A stretch of 64,000 nucleotides of DNA from Streptomyces sp. CMB-StM0423 (GCF_002847285.1 NZ_CP025407.1:4062501-4126500); one strand, 5' to 3'; counted from the stretch's first letter, positions 7,232-16,107 are shown. Notes: generated by a model not told the origin, from the sequence alone. Numbers and translations: made by a program.

Positions 7232-8374
7232 GTGAAGTCTCAGAGCAAGATCCGGTACCGCACCGCGGCAGGCATACTCGCCCTCTCCAGCGCCCTCGTC
7301 CTCTCGGCGTGCGGCTCGGACGACAATTCGGACTCCGGCGACGACAAGGCCAAGGGCGGCGACAAGAGCTCCGCGGCCGCCGGCGGCGAGATCAAGTGCG
7401 GCGGCAGCGGCGAGCTGCTCGCCTCGGGCGCCAGCTCCCAGGACAATGCCGTACAGCAGTGGGTCGCTGACTACCAGGCCGCCTGCCCCGACGTGACGGT
7501 CAACTACAAGCCGGTCGGCTCGGGCGCGGGCATCGAGGAGTTCCTCAACGGCCAGACCGCCTTCGCCGGCTCCGACTCCGCGCTGGAGCCGGAGGAGGTG
7601 GAGAAGTCCAAGGAGGTCTGCTCCGGCGGTCAGGGCATCAACCTGCCGATGGTCGGCGGCCCGGTCGCCATCGCGTACCACCTGGAGGGCGTGGACGAGC
7701 TGGTGCTCGACGCCGAGACGCTGGCGAACGTGTTCAACGGCGAGATCAAGCAGTGGAACGACGACGCCATCGCCAAGCTGAACCCCGACGCCAAGCTGCC
7801 GGACACCAAGATCCAGCCCGTGCACCGCTCCGACGAGTCGGGCACCACCGAGAACTTCACCGCGTACCTCAACACGGTCGTGAAGGACGCCTGGCCGGAC
7901 GAGGCCGACAAGAAGTGGCCGATCGAGGGCGGCCAGGCCGCCACCGGCTCGGCCGGGGTGTCCTCGCAGGTGAAGCAGACCGACGGCGCCATCTCGTACA
8001 TGGAGATCTCGCACGCCGAGTCCAACGAGCTGAGCACCGTCAAGCTGGACACCGGTGCCGCGGAGCCCGTCGAGGCCACCGTGGAGAACGCCTCCCAGGC
8101 CATCGCCGTCGGCAAGCGGGTCGGCCAGGCGCCCGACATGGCGCTTGAGCTGGACTACGCCACGAAGGAGGACGGCGCGTACCCGATCACCCTCGTGACG
8201 TACGAGATCGCGTGCGACAAGGGCAACAAGCAGGAGTCCCTGGACGCGGTGAAGTCCTTCCTCGCCTACACCGCCAGCGAGGCCGGCCAGCAGTCGATCG
8301 TCGACGTCGGCTACGCCCCGCTGCCCGCGGACATGGCCGCCGAGGTCGCCAAGACCGTCGACACCCTGTCCTGA
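7232..8374 (+). CDS. pstS: Phosphate ABC transporter substrate-binding protein PstS
   Basis: A 380-residue lipoprotein that delivers orthophosphate to PstCA. The signal peptide ends in LSAC (lipid Cys about 27), followed by an Asp/Ser/Gly/Lys-rich linker. Canonical phosphate-binding segments are LLASGASSQDNAVQQW, PVGSGAGIEEF, TAFAGSDSAL and HRSDESGTTENFTAYL. The GTG at 7232 follows GGAAGGAAAG. It is the first of four pst genes; a strong hairpin between it and pstC suggests that pstS mRNA is made in excess, as known for other pst operons. Length and order match the S. coelicolor pstSCAB arrangement. Confidence 0.96.
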   Translation: MKSQSKIRYRTAAGILALSSALVLSACGSDDNSDSGDDKAKGGDKSSAAAGGEIKCGGSGELLASGASSQDNAVQQWVADYQAACPDVTVNYKPVGSGAGIEEFLNGQTAFAGSDSALEPEEVEKSKEVCSGGQGINLPMVGGPVAIAYHLEGVDELVLDAETLANVFNGEIKQWNDDAIAKLNPDAKLPDTKIQPVHRSDESGTTENFTAYLNTVVKDAWPDEADKKWPIEGGQAATGSAGVSSQVKQTDGAISYMEISHAESNELSTVKLDTGAAEPVEATVENASQAIAVGKRVGQAPDMALELDYATKEDGAYPITLVTYEIACDKGNKQESLDAVKSFLAYTASEAGQQSIVDVGYAPLPADMAAEVAKTVDTLS

Positions 8375-8382
8375 TCCCCCCT

Positions 8383-8419
8383 CCCGCCGGCCGGCGAACC
8401 ACACCGTCCGGCCGGCGGG
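8383..8419 (+). terminator. Intra-operon hairpin between pstS and pstC (attenuator or stabiliser)
   Basis: Perfect 12-bp arms CCCGCCGGCCGG and CCGGCCGGCGGG surround a 13-base loop, starting 9 bases after the pstS stop. Such a stem can stop part of the transcripts or protect the pstS 3' end, giving more binding protein than permease. Confidence 0.65.
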
Positions 8420-8495
8420 GGGCCATCCGGTGCACCGCCGCCGGGACGCGGGCGCAGACCGCGCCGTCGCCCCACACCAGACCGGAGATTCACGT

Positions 8496-9494
8496 ATGAC
8501 TGCTCCACCCACCGACATAGAAACCCCCGCCCCACCGCCGTCACAGGTCCTGCTGTCGAACGGCAAGGGCGGCTCCCGCCGCGGCGACAAGGTCTTCTCC
8601 GGCCTGTCGAAGGGGTCCGGGATCACGCTGCTGCTGATCATGGCCGCGATCGCCGCGTTCCTCGCGTACCGCGCGTCCATCGCCCTCGCGGACAACGAGG
8701 GCAACTTCCTCACCACCTTCGAGTGGGACGCGAACTCCATCCCGCCGAAGTTCGGCATCGCCGTCCTGGCCTTCGGCACGGTCGTCTCCTCGGTCGTCGC
8801 GATGGTCATCGCGGTGCCGATCGCCGTGGGCATCGCGCTGTTCATCACCCACTACGCACCGCGGAGGCTGGCGGCGCCCATCGCGTACGTCATCGACCTG
8901 CTGGCCGCCGTCCCGTCCATCGTCTACGGCCTGTGGGGCGCGCTGTTCCTGGTGCCGCACCTGGTCGGCACGTACGAGTGGCTGGACCGCTACCTCGGCT
9001 GGACCGTCGTGCTCTCCTTCGACGGCACCGCGCCGCGCTCGCTGATGACCGCGGGCATCCTGCTGGCCGTGATGATCCTGCCGATCATCACCAACGTCAG
9101 CCGCGAGGTCTTCGCCCAGACCCCCCGCCTCCAGGAGGAGGCCGCGCTGGCGCTGGGCGCCACGCGCTGGGAGGTCATCCGCATGACGGTGCTGCCCTTC
9201 GGCCGCTCCGGCGTCATCTCCGCCTCGATGCTGGGCCTCGGCCGGGCGCTCGGCGAGACGATGGCGGTGGCCACCGTGCTGTCGCCGTCGGCGCTGCTGT
9301 CGGCGGAGATCCTCCAGGCGGGCGGCGGTACGTTCGCGCAGAACATCGCCGCGTCGTTCGGCGAGTCCGGGCAGTTCGGGCGGGACGCGCTGATCGCCTC
9401 CGGCCTGGTGCTGTTCGTCATCACGCTGCTGGTCAACGGCGCGGCCCGGTTGATCATTGCGCGGCGCAAGGAGTACTCGGGGGCCAACGCATGA
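8496..9494 (+). CDS. pstC: Phosphate ABC transporter permease PstC
   Basis: A 332-residue inner-membrane subunit with six predicted TM segments after a Pro-rich cytoplasmic N-terminus. The coupling loop LQEEAALALGATRWEVIRMTVLPFGRSGV is the EAA motif that contacts PstB. GRALGETMAVA in the following TM is typical of PstC. The ATG at 8496 has CGGAGA upstream. Its stop overlaps the pstA start by four bases. Confidence 0.95.
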   Translation: MTAPPTDIETPAPPPSQVLLSNGKGGSRRGDKVFSGLSKGSGITLLLIMAAIAAFLAYRASIALADNEGNFLTTFEWDANSIPPKFGIAVLAFGTVVSSVVAMVIAVPIAVGIALFITHYAPRRLAAPIAYVIDLLAAVPSIVYGLWGALFLVPHLVGTYEWLDRYLGWTVVLSFDGTAPRSLMTAGILLAVMILPIITNVSREVFAQTPRLQEEAALALGATRWEVIRMTVLPFGRSGVISASMLGLGRALGETMAVATVLSPSALLSAEILQAGGGTFAQNIAASFGESGQFGRDALIASGLVLFVITLLVNGAARLIIARRKEYSGANA

Positions 9495-10552
9495 GCACCA
9501 TCGCCGACAAGCGGCCGGTCGACCGGCTCGGCATCAAGCAGCCGCGGCTGCCCCGCTTCGCGCCCCTCGGGATCGCCGCCGGCGCCGCCGTCGTGGCCGT
9601 GGCCATCGGCGTGCTCGCCGACCTCGGCAGCCGCATCCAGTGGGGCCTGATCGCGGCGATCCTCTTCGTCGTCGGCCAGTACGTCATCTCGACCGCGGTC
9701 GAGGGCGGCCGGCAGGCGAAGGACCGGCTGGCGACCTCCCTGGTGTGGGCGGCGTTCCTGCTGGCCGTCGTCCCGCTGGCGTCGCTGATCTGGGAGACCG
9801 TCAGCAAGGGCATCAAGGTCACCGACGGCTACTTCCTCACCCACTCGATGAGCGGCGTGGTCAACGTCGCGCCCGGCGGCGGCGTCTACCACGCGCTGAT
9901 GGGCACCATCGAGCAGGTGCTGATCGCCACCCTGATCGCCACCCCGATCGGCCTGCTGACCGCCGTCTACCTGGTGGAGTACGGCCGCGGGGCGCTGGCG
10001 AAGGCGGTGACGTTCTTCGTCGACGTCATGACGGGCATCCCGTCCATCGTCGCCGGCCTGTTCGTCCTCAGCCTGTGGATCATGATCCTGGACTTCGGCT
10101 ACTCCGGCTTCGCCGGTGCGCTGGCCCTGGCGATCCTGATGATGCCCGTGGTGGTCCGCTCCACCGAGGAGATGCTGAAGCTCGTCCCGAACGAGCTGCG
10201 CGAGGCGTCGTACGCCCTGGGCGTACCGAAGTGGAAGACGATCCTCAAGGTCGTTCTGCCCACCTCCATCGGCGGCATCACCACCGGCGTCATGCTGGCG
10301 GTCGCCCGCATCACCGGCGAGACCGCCCCCGTGCTGCTGCTCGTCTTCGGCAGCCCCGCGATCAACAACAACCCCTTCGACGGCGGCCAGGCGTCCCTGC
10401 CGCTGTACATCTACCAGCAGTGGGGGGCGGGTACGTCGGCGTCGTTCGACCGCGCCTGGGCCGCCGCCCTCGTCCTGATCGTCTTCGTGATGATCCTCAA
10501 CCTGCTGGCCCGCGGCATAGCCCGCTGGAAGGCCCCGAAAACCGGCCGCTGA
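9491..10552 (+). CDS. pstA: Phosphate ABC transporter permease PstA
   Basis: A 353-residue permease, partner of PstC. It has two TM segments in a longer N-terminal half (to about residue 110) before the conserved core. The EAA loop reads LREASYALGVPKWKTILKVVLPTSIGGI, and ARITGETAPVLLL is the usual PstA signature. Translation is coupled to pstC through an ATGA overlap at 9491. The gene ends 24 bp before pstB. Confidence 0.95.
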   Translation: MSTIADKRPVDRLGIKQPRLPRFAPLGIAAGAAVVAVAIGVLADLGSRIQWGLIAAILFVVGQYVISTAVEGGRQAKDRLATSLVWAAFLLAVVPLASLIWETVSKGIKVTDGYFLTHSMSGVVNVAPGGGVYHALMGTIEQVLIATLIATPIGLLTAVYLVEYGRGALAKAVTFFVDVMTGIPSIVAGLFVLSLWIMILDFGYSGFAGALALAILMMPVVVRSTEEMLKLVPNELREASYALGVPKWKTILKVVLPTSIGGITTGVMLAVARITGETAPVLLLVFGSPAINNNPFDGGQASLPLYIYQQWGAGTSASFDRAWAAALVLIVFVMILNLLARGIARWKAPKTGR

Positions 10553-10576
10553 CGGCCAGAGGAGAAGTGATCTGAC

Positions 10577-11353
10577 ATGGCCAAGCGCATCGACATCAGC
10601 GGCCTCACCGCCTACTACGGCGACTTCAAGGCGATCGAGGACATCTCGATGGCCGTCGAGCCGAAGTCCGTGACGGCCTTCATCGGCCCGTCCGGCTGCG
10701 GCAAGTCCACCTTCCTGCGGACCATCAACCGCATGCACGAGGTCATCCCGGGCGCGCGGGTGGAGGGGAAGGTGATGCTGGACGACGAGAACCTCTACGC
10801 CGGCGGCGTCGACCCCGTCTCCGTACGGCGCGTGGTGGGCATGGTCTTCCAGCGGCCCAACCCGTTCCCGACGATGAGCGTGTACGAGAACGTGGCCGCG
10901 GGCCTGAAGCTCAACGCCCGGTACAAGAAGTCCGAACTCGACGACGTGGTGGAGAAGTCCCTGCGCGGCGCGAACCTGTGGAACGAGGTCAAGGACCGCC
11001 TCAACCGCCCCGGCTCCGGCCTCTCCGGCGGCCAGCAGCAGCGCCTGTGCATCGCCCGCGCCATCGCCGTCGAACCGCAGGTGCTCCTCATGGACGAACC
11101 CTGCTCCGCGCTCGACCCGATCTCCACCCTCGCCATCGAGGACCTCATCGGGGATCTGAAGACGCGGTTCACGATCGTCATCGTCACGCACAACATGCAG
11201 CAGGCTGCGCGCGTCTCGGACCGTACCGCGTTCTTCAACCTGTCGGAGGTCGGGCAGCCCGGCCGGCTCATCGAGATCGACGACACCGACAAGATCTTCT
11301 CCAACCCGTCGGTGCAGGCGACCGAGGACTACGTGTCGGGCCGCTTCGGCTGA
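10577..11353 (+). CDS. pstB: Phosphate ABC transporter ATP-binding protein PstB
   Basis: A 258-residue ATPase that powers phosphate import. Motifs in order: Walker A GPSGCGKST near residue 36, Q-loop VFQRPNPFPTMSVYENV, signature LSGGQQQRLCIARAI, Walker B VLLMDEPCSALDP and the H-loop VTHNMQQAARVSD. The length is normal for PstB. AGGAGAAGTGATCTGAC precedes the ATG. It is the last gene of the operon and is followed by three hairpins. Confidence 0.97.
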   Translation: MAKRIDISGLTAYYGDFKAIEDISMAVEPKSVTAFIGPSGCGKSTFLRTINRMHEVIPGARVEGKVMLDDENLYAGGVDPVSVRRVVGMVFQRPNPFPTMSVYENVAAGLKLNARYKKSELDDVVEKSLRGANLWNEVKDRLNRPGSGLSGGQQQRLCIARAIAVEPQVLLMDEPCSALDPISTLAIEDLIGDLKTRFTIVIVTHNMQQAARVSDRTAFFNLSEVGQPGRLIEIDDTDKIFSNPSVQATEDYVSGRFG

Positions 11354-11363
11354 GCCGACGACT

Positions 11364-11394
11364 CCGGCCGGGGTCCCCGCGGGACCCCGGCCGG
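11364..11394 (+). terminator. Terminator hairpin of the pst operon
   Basis: Perfect 14-bp arms CCGGCCGGGGTCCC and GGGACCCCGGCCGG with a three-base loop, ten bases past the pstB stop. It is the first of three consecutive hairpins before the convergent permease gene. Confidence 0.8.
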
Positions 11395-11401
11395 CCGAGC
11401 C

Positions 11402-11437
11402 GTCTTGCGGTGCTGCCTGGCGGTGCCGCCGCAAGAC
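11402..11437. terminator. Second hairpin in the pstB/permease convergent gap
   Basis: Arms GTCTTGCGG and CCGCAAGAC, nine bp, enclose an 18-base loop. It sits between the other two stems; function as part of a bidirectional terminator is inferred. Confidence 0.5.
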
Positions 11438-11440
11438 ACC

Positions 11441-11470
11441 AGGGCCCGCCCCGCACCCGGGGCGGGCCCT
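11441..11470. terminator. Third hairpin, likely terminator of the FtsX permease gene
   Basis: Arms AGGGCCCGCCCCG and CGGGGCGGGCCCT, 13 bp perfect, with a four-base loop. It ends six bases from the stop codon of the minus-strand permease, so it probably terminates that gene and backs up pst termination. Confidence 0.7.
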
Positions 11471-11475
11471 ACCGC

Positions 11476-14010
11476 TCACTCCTCCGCCAGCGCCGCCTCC
11501 GCGGGCCGCGCCCGCAGGGCAGCCCAGCCCGGCACCAGGGTGGCGGTGAGGGCGAGGGCCACGGCCCCTGCGACCACCGCGGCGTAGATGGACAGCGGTC
11601 CCGAGGGGAGCATGCTGTCCGCCGCCGCGTGGCTGAACGGCACCAGCGCGGTGGCCGCGGCCGCCGTGCCGAGGGCCACGCCGATCCCGGCGACGATCAG
11701 CGCCTCGATCGTCAGCATCCGCAGCACCTGCCGGCGGGTGGCGCCGGCCAGCCGCTGCAGCCCGAACTCGCGGCGGCGGCCGGAGACGGAGAGCACCAGG
11801 TTGTTGACCACGGAGATCGCGGTGTACGCGACGATCATGCCGACCATCAGGTAGTTGACCCACGCCTGGGTCTCGGTGTCCTTGATGTTGGCCTCGATCA
11901 GGTCGTCGCGGTCGGCGACGGCGGTGCCGGGGTGGTCCGCGAGGGTCTTCTCCAGGTTCGCCGTCAGCGCCGCGGCACCGGTGCCGTCCTCGGCGCGTAC
12001 CAGGATCTGCTGCGGCAGCGCGCCGTCGGTGTGCCCGGCGAGGAGGTCCGCGGGCACGAACGCGGTGTCGTAGCCGGCCCGGCCCTCGAAGAGCACGGCG
12101 ATCCGCAGATCCGCGGCGGCGCCGTCGCCGAAGCGGACCTCGACGGTGTCGCCGACGCTCCGGCCGTCCGCCGCGCCGGCGGGCAGGGCGATGGTCCGTC
12201 CGGTGAGGTCGGCGACCTCGCCCCCGACCGGGTCCAGGGCGGTGGTGCGCGCGGCGCCGCGGGCGTCGATGCCCTGGAGCGGTACGCCGTCCTCGTCGCC
12301 GATGCCGTCGATCCAGCCGGTGCTGGTGACGTACGCGCCGGCCGCGGCGACGCCCTCGGTGGCGCGGACGTCGGCGGTGAGCGCCGGGTCGAGGGTGCCG
12401 GAGGCGGACTCGACGACGGCGTCGGCGCGCAGGTTCTGGGCGTACGCCTCGCGGGAGGCGTCGGTCTGGGTGGTCTGGAGGTACAGGTTCGCGGTGGCCA
12501 TGGCGACGGCCAGCATCACCGGGGTGACGACGCCCGCCATCCGGACGGCGCGGGCCCTGGCGGTGACGACGGCGAGTTCGCCGCTGGCGCCGGTGACGGC
12601 CTTGACCGGGCCCGAGATCAGCACGGTGCACAGCTTCGTCAGCCCCGGGCCGAGGAGCGCGAGGGCGATGGCCGTGCAGAGCACGGTGGGCCCCGCGGTG
12701 CTGGCGGCGATCGGGCCGTCGAAGAGCACCCAGGTCAGGATGGCCAGCGCGACCGCGCCGGCGAGGAAGAGCAGGGCCGCCACCATCCGCGTCGGGGTCG
12801 CCCAGCGGGTCCGTACCGTCGACTCCGCCATCGCCTCGACGGCCGTGACCTTCACCCCGCGCCGGCCGCCGAGGAAGCCGCCGAGCAGCGAGGTCAGCAG
12901 CAGCGCGCCGGCCGCGGCGACCGCGGGGATCCAGCCCTGCTCGTACGCGACGGCCTCCGACACCATGCCGCTGCCGGTGAACTCCTCGAACAGCCGCTCC
13001 CCCGCGGGCGGCCCGGCGAACCAGCCCGCCGCGCCGGCGACCAGCGCGACCATCAGCGTCTCGGCGAGCAGCAGCCGGCGCAACTGGCGCGGAGTGGCGC
13101 CGACGGTACGGAGCAATGCGAACTCGCGGCGGCGCCGCTCGACGGACAGCGCGACCGTGCCGGAGACGACGAAGACCGCGACGAGGGTGGCCATCCCGCC
13201 GAAGGCGCCGGCCAGCGCGATCAGGTCCTCCTTGCGCGTCAGCACCTCGGGGTACTCGACGGCGCCGCGGTCGTCGCCGGAGACGACCTTCGCCGGGGTC
13301 TGCGCCTTCGCGGTGCGGTCCGCGACGACCTCGCCGAGGCGGTCCTTCAGCTCGCCGTGATCGGTGCCGGCCGCGGCCGTGACGGCGATGTCGGCGAGGG
13401 CGGGGGAGAGCGCGCGGGCGCGGTCGTCGGTGAAGAACACGGCGCCGCGGTCGACGGCGTGCGCGGTGCGGACCACGCCGGTCAGGCGGTACGCCCCGGC
13501 GCTCCCCTGCGCGGCGACGCGCACCTCGTCGCCGGGGCGCACGCCGTACGCCCGGGCGGTCGCCTCGTCCAGCACCACGTCGCGGGGGCCGGCCGGGGCC
13601 CGGCCTTCGGTCAGCTCGTACGGGGTGACGGCGGCGGAGGACCAGCCGTGGGCCTGCGCGTCGGGGGCGGACCCCGGTTGTGACCGGCCGCCGAGTACGG
13701 CTGCCTCGAAGACCCGCTCGGGGACGGCGCGTTCGACGCCGGGGACGTTCCGTACGGCCGCGGTCAGGGAGTCGTCGAGCGCGGGACGCTCGGGGAGGAC
13801 GGCGGTCTCGTCGCCGCGGGGGAGGTCGCGGTCGCCGGTGACCACGAGGTCGGCGCCCGCGAGGCGCTGCGCCGGCGCGTTGTTGCGTATGCCGGTCTCC
13901 AGCAGCCCGCCGCACGTCATCACGATGACAGTGCCCAGGACGAGGGCCAGGAAGGTCGCCGAGAGCGCGGCGGTTCTGTGGCGGAGCGTACGGATGGCCA
14001 TGGCCCACAT
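11476..14010 (-). CDS. FtsX-family ABC transporter permease (no ATPase gene adjacent)
   Basis: An 844-residue protein made of two FtsX/MacB-type permease halves. An N-terminal TM (residues 14-36) leads into a large extracytoplasmic domain. TM clusters then lie at roughly 265-400 and 425-475, with a second extracellular domain and a final TM cluster at 720-840. Repeated motifs RRREFALLRTVGATPRQLRRLLL and RRREFGLQRLAGATRRQVLRML are the cytoplasmic loops that contact the ATPase. GAGGGGAA lies upstream of the ATG. Such permeases normally sit next to a LolD/MacB-type ATPase gene; none is seen on either side here. A palindrome at 14029 may be its operator. Confidence 0.88.
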   Translation of the reverse strand: MWAMAIRTLRHRTAALSATFLALVLGTVIVMTCGGLLETGIRNNAPAQRLAGADLVVTGDRDLPRGDETAVLPERPALDDSLTAAVRNVPGVERAVPERVFEAAVLGGRSQPGSAPDAQAHGWSSAAVTPYELTEGRAPAGPRDVVLDEATARAYGVRPGDEVRVAAQGSAGAYRLTGVVRTAHAVDRGAVFFTDDRARALSPALADIAVTAAAGTDHGELKDRLGEVVADRTAKAQTPAKVVSGDDRGAVEYPEVLTRKEDLIALAGAFGGMATLVAVFVVSGTVALSVERRRREFALLRTVGATPRQLRRLLLAETLMVALVAGAAGWFAGPPAGERLFEEFTGSGMVSEAVAYEQGWIPAVAAAGALLLTSLLGGFLGGRRGVKVTAVEAMAESTVRTRWATPTRMVAALLFLAGAVALAILTWVLFDGPIAASTAGPTVLCTAIALALLGPGLTKLCTVLISGPVKAVTGASGELAVVTARARAVRMAGVVTPVMLAVAMATANLYLQTTQTDASREAYAQNLRADAVVESASGTLDPALTADVRATEGVAAAGAYVTSTGWIDGIGDEDGVPLQGIDARGAARTTALDPVGGEVADLTGRTIALPAGAADGRSVGDTVEVRFGDGAAADLRIAVLFEGRAGYDTAFVPADLLAGHTDGALPQQILVRAEDGTGAAALTANLEKTLADHPGTAVADRDDLIEANIKDTETQAWVNYLMVGMIVAYTAISVVNNLVLSVSGRRREFGLQRLAGATRRQVLRMLTIEALIVAGIGVALGTAAAATALVPFSHAAADSMLPSGPLSIYAAVVAGAVALALTATLVPGWAALRARPAEAALAEE

Positions 14011-14028
14011 GGGACGGTTCCCCTCTGC

Positions 14029-14043
14029 GATGTCGATGACATC
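14029..14043. promoter_or_regulatory. Palindrome in the FtsX permease leader
   Basis: GATGTC-GAT-GACATC, six-base arms around three bases, lies 19 bp before the permease start. ATGT...ACAT palindromes of this kind are used by PadR-type repressors, which often govern such exporters. No PadR gene is in the window, so the assignment is inference. Confidence 0.45.
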
Positions 14044-14181
14044 AACCTAGGAATTCCCGTGCCCGCACCCCATGGGATGCCCACCCGGCTCCGGGGTGTA
14101 CCTGGCACCACCACGGGCCGGGGGCCCGCCGGGCGCCCCGGCCCGTACGCCGGTGTGGAAGCTGGTGTGGAAGCTGGTCCG

Positions 14182-15945
14182 CTACTTGGGCTGCGGCTTC
14201 CGCAGCGCGATGTGCAGCTCGCGCAGCCGGGCCTCGTCGACCTCGCTGGGCGCGCCCATCAGCAGGTCCTGGGCGTTGCCGTTGAGGGGGAAGGCGATCG
14301 TCTCGCGGATGTTCGGCTCGTCGGCCAGCAGCATCACGATGCGGTCGATGCCGGGCGCGATCCCGCCGTGCGGCGGGGCGCCGAAGCGGAACGCGCGCAG
14401 CATGCCGCCGAACTCGCGCTCCACCTCGTCCTTGCTGTACCCCGCGATGCCGAATGCCTTGAACATGACCTCCGGCTCGTGGTTCCGGATCGCGCCGGAG
14501 GACAGCTCGACGCCGTTGCAGACGATGTCGTACTGATACGCGAGGACGTCCAGCGGGTCCTTGGTCTCCAGCGCCTCGATGCCGCCCTGCGGCATCGAGA
14601 ACGGGTTGTGCGAGAACTCGATGGCGCCCGTGTCCTCGTCCTTGTCGAACATCGGGAAGTCGACGATCCAGCAGAACCGGAAGACGCCCTCGGCGAACCG
14701 CCCGGCGCGCTTCGCGGCCTCCACGCGCACCGCGCCCATGATCTTGGAGACCTCGTCGGTCCCGCCCGCGCCGAAGAACACCGCGTGCCCGGCCTCCAGG
14801 CCCAGGCGCTCGGTGAGCACCCGCACGTTCTCCTCGGTGAGGAACTTCGCGATCGGCCCGGACAGCGCCCCGCCCTCGCCGACTCGCACCCACGCCAGGC
14901 CCTTCGCGCCCTGCTCGACGGCGAAGTCGCCGAGCGCGTCGAAGAACTTGCGCGGCTGGTCCTGCACGGCCGGCACCGGCAGGGCCCGTACGTGCTTGCC
15001 GGCGAACGCCTTGAACTCGCTGCCCGCGAAGACGTCCGTGACGTCCGACAGCTCCAGCTCCGCCCGCAGATCCGGCTTGTCCGAGCCGTACTTGACCATC
15101 GCCTCGCGGTACGGGACCCGCGGGAACGGCGAGGTGACGTGCCGGCCGTCGCCGAACTCCTCGAACAGCTCCGTCATCACCTTCTCGATGACGGCGAAGA
15201 CGTCCTCCTGCTCGACGAAGCTCATCTCCATGTCGAGCTGGTAGAACTCGCCGGGCGAGCGGTCGGCGCGGGCGTCCTCGTCGCGGAAGCAGGGCGCGAT
15301 CTGGAAGTAGCGGTCGAACCCGGCCATCATCAGCAGTTGCTTGAACTGCTGCGGGGCCTGCGGCAGCGCGTAGAACGTGCCGGGGTGCAGCCGGGAGGGG
15401 ACCAGGAAGTCGCGGGCGCCCTCGGGGGAGGTGGCCGAGAGGATCGGGGTCGTCAGCTCGTTGAAGCCGAGGGCCGTCATCTTCTGCCGGATGGCCGTGA
15501 CGACGGCGGTACGCAGCATGATGTTGCGGTGCATGCGCTCGCGGCGCAGGTCGAGGAAGCGGTATTCGAGCCGGCGCTCCTCGCCGACGCCGTCCTCGGC
15601 GTTGATCGTGAACGGGATCTGCCCGGCGGCGCCGAGCACCTCCACGTCGCCGACCTCGATCTCGATCTCGCCGGTGGGCAGCTCGGGGTTGACGTTGTCG
15701 GCGCCGCGGGAGACGACCTTGCCGTCGATCCGTACGACGGTCTCCTTGGTGAGGTGCGCCAGCGCCTCGTTCGCGGGGGTGCCGGGGCGGGCGACGAGCT
15801 GGACGATGCCGTAGTGGTCGCGCAGATCGATGAAGAGGATGCCGCCCAGGTCGCGCCTATTGTGCAGCCAGCCGGACAGCCGGACGTCGCTGCCGACGTC
15901 GCTCGCGCGCAGCTCACCACAGGTGTGGGACCGGTACCGGTGCAT
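14182..15945 (-). CDS. aspS: Aspartyl-tRNA synthetase
   Basis: A 587-residue class II synthetase charging tRNA-Asp in the cytoplasm. It has an N-terminal OB-fold anticodon-binding domain (SGWLHNRRDLGGILFIDLRD), motif 2 (FRDEDARADRSPGEFYQLDM), a GAD insertion domain (about 290-420) and motif 3 (GGIAPGIDRIVMLL). The anticodon domain has His after GWL where non-discriminating AspRS enzymes carry His, so this enzyme may also make Asp-tRNA-Asn for GatCAB. Two ATG codons are adjacent (15948 and 15945); I took the second by similarity to actinomycete AspRS starts. It is divergent from the SpoIIE gene. Confidence 0.95.
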   Translation of the reverse strand: MHRYRSHTCGELRASDVGSDVRLSGWLHNRRDLGGILFIDLRDHYGIVQLVARPGTPANEALAHLTKETVVRIDGKVVSRGADNVNPELPTGEIEIEVGDVEVLGAAGQIPFTINAEDGVGEERRLEYRFLDLRRERMHRNIMLRTAVVTAIRQKMTALGFNELTTPILSATSPEGARDFLVPSRLHPGTFYALPQAPQQFKQLLMMAGFDRYFQIAPCFRDEDARADRSPGEFYQLDMEMSFVEQEDVFAVIEKVMTELFEEFGDGRHVTSPFPRVPYREAMVKYGSDKPDLRAELELSDVTDVFAGSEFKAFAGKHVRALPVPAVQDQPRKFFDALGDFAVEQGAKGLAWVRVGEGGALSGPIAKFLTEENVRVLTERLGLEAGHAVFFGAGGTDEVSKIMGAVRVEAAKRAGRFAEGVFRFCWIVDFPMFDKDEDTGAIEFSHNPFSMPQGGIEALETKDPLDVLAYQYDIVCNGVELSSGAIRNHEPEVMFKAFGIAGYSKDEVEREFGGMLRAFRFGAPPHGGIAPGIDRIVMLLADEPNIRETIAFPLNGNAQDLLMGAPSEVDEARLRELHIALRKPQPK

Positions 15946-16101
15946 CATCCATCCAGTTCGTCGGACTCGTCGTCTTCGGCTTGCCGTCGCCCGCGGCCGG
16001 GTGGCGCCGGGGGCCGGGAGGGCGCCCGTTCGGCCAGGAGAGTGTTCAGCCCGCCAAGACTACCGTCCCCGTCTTCCCCGGCCGCACGCGGTCAATCACC
16101 T

Positions 16102-16107
16102 TAAAAT
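16102..16107 (+). promoter_or_regulatory. -10-like hexamer TAAAAT six bases before the SpoIIE gene start
   Basis: TAAAAT ends six bases before the ATG at 16114, the distance expected if transcription starts on the start codon (leaderless mRNA). AGGG lies between, too close to act as a normal ribosome site. No clear -35 hexamer is visible. Confidence 0.4.

Noticed and set aside
10978..13683. Open frame of about 900 codons on the plus strand opposite the FtsX permease
   Set aside because: Low-complexity Arg/Gly composition, no ribosome site, overlaps pstB in another frame; the permease on the other strand has clear TM segments and motifs.
8990..14008. Very long open frame (over 1,600 codons) on the minus strand across pstC to the permease gene
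   Set aside because: It is antisense to the clear pst genes and out of frame with the FtsX permease, is Arg/Gly/Pro-rich without domains, and comes from high GC removing stop codons.
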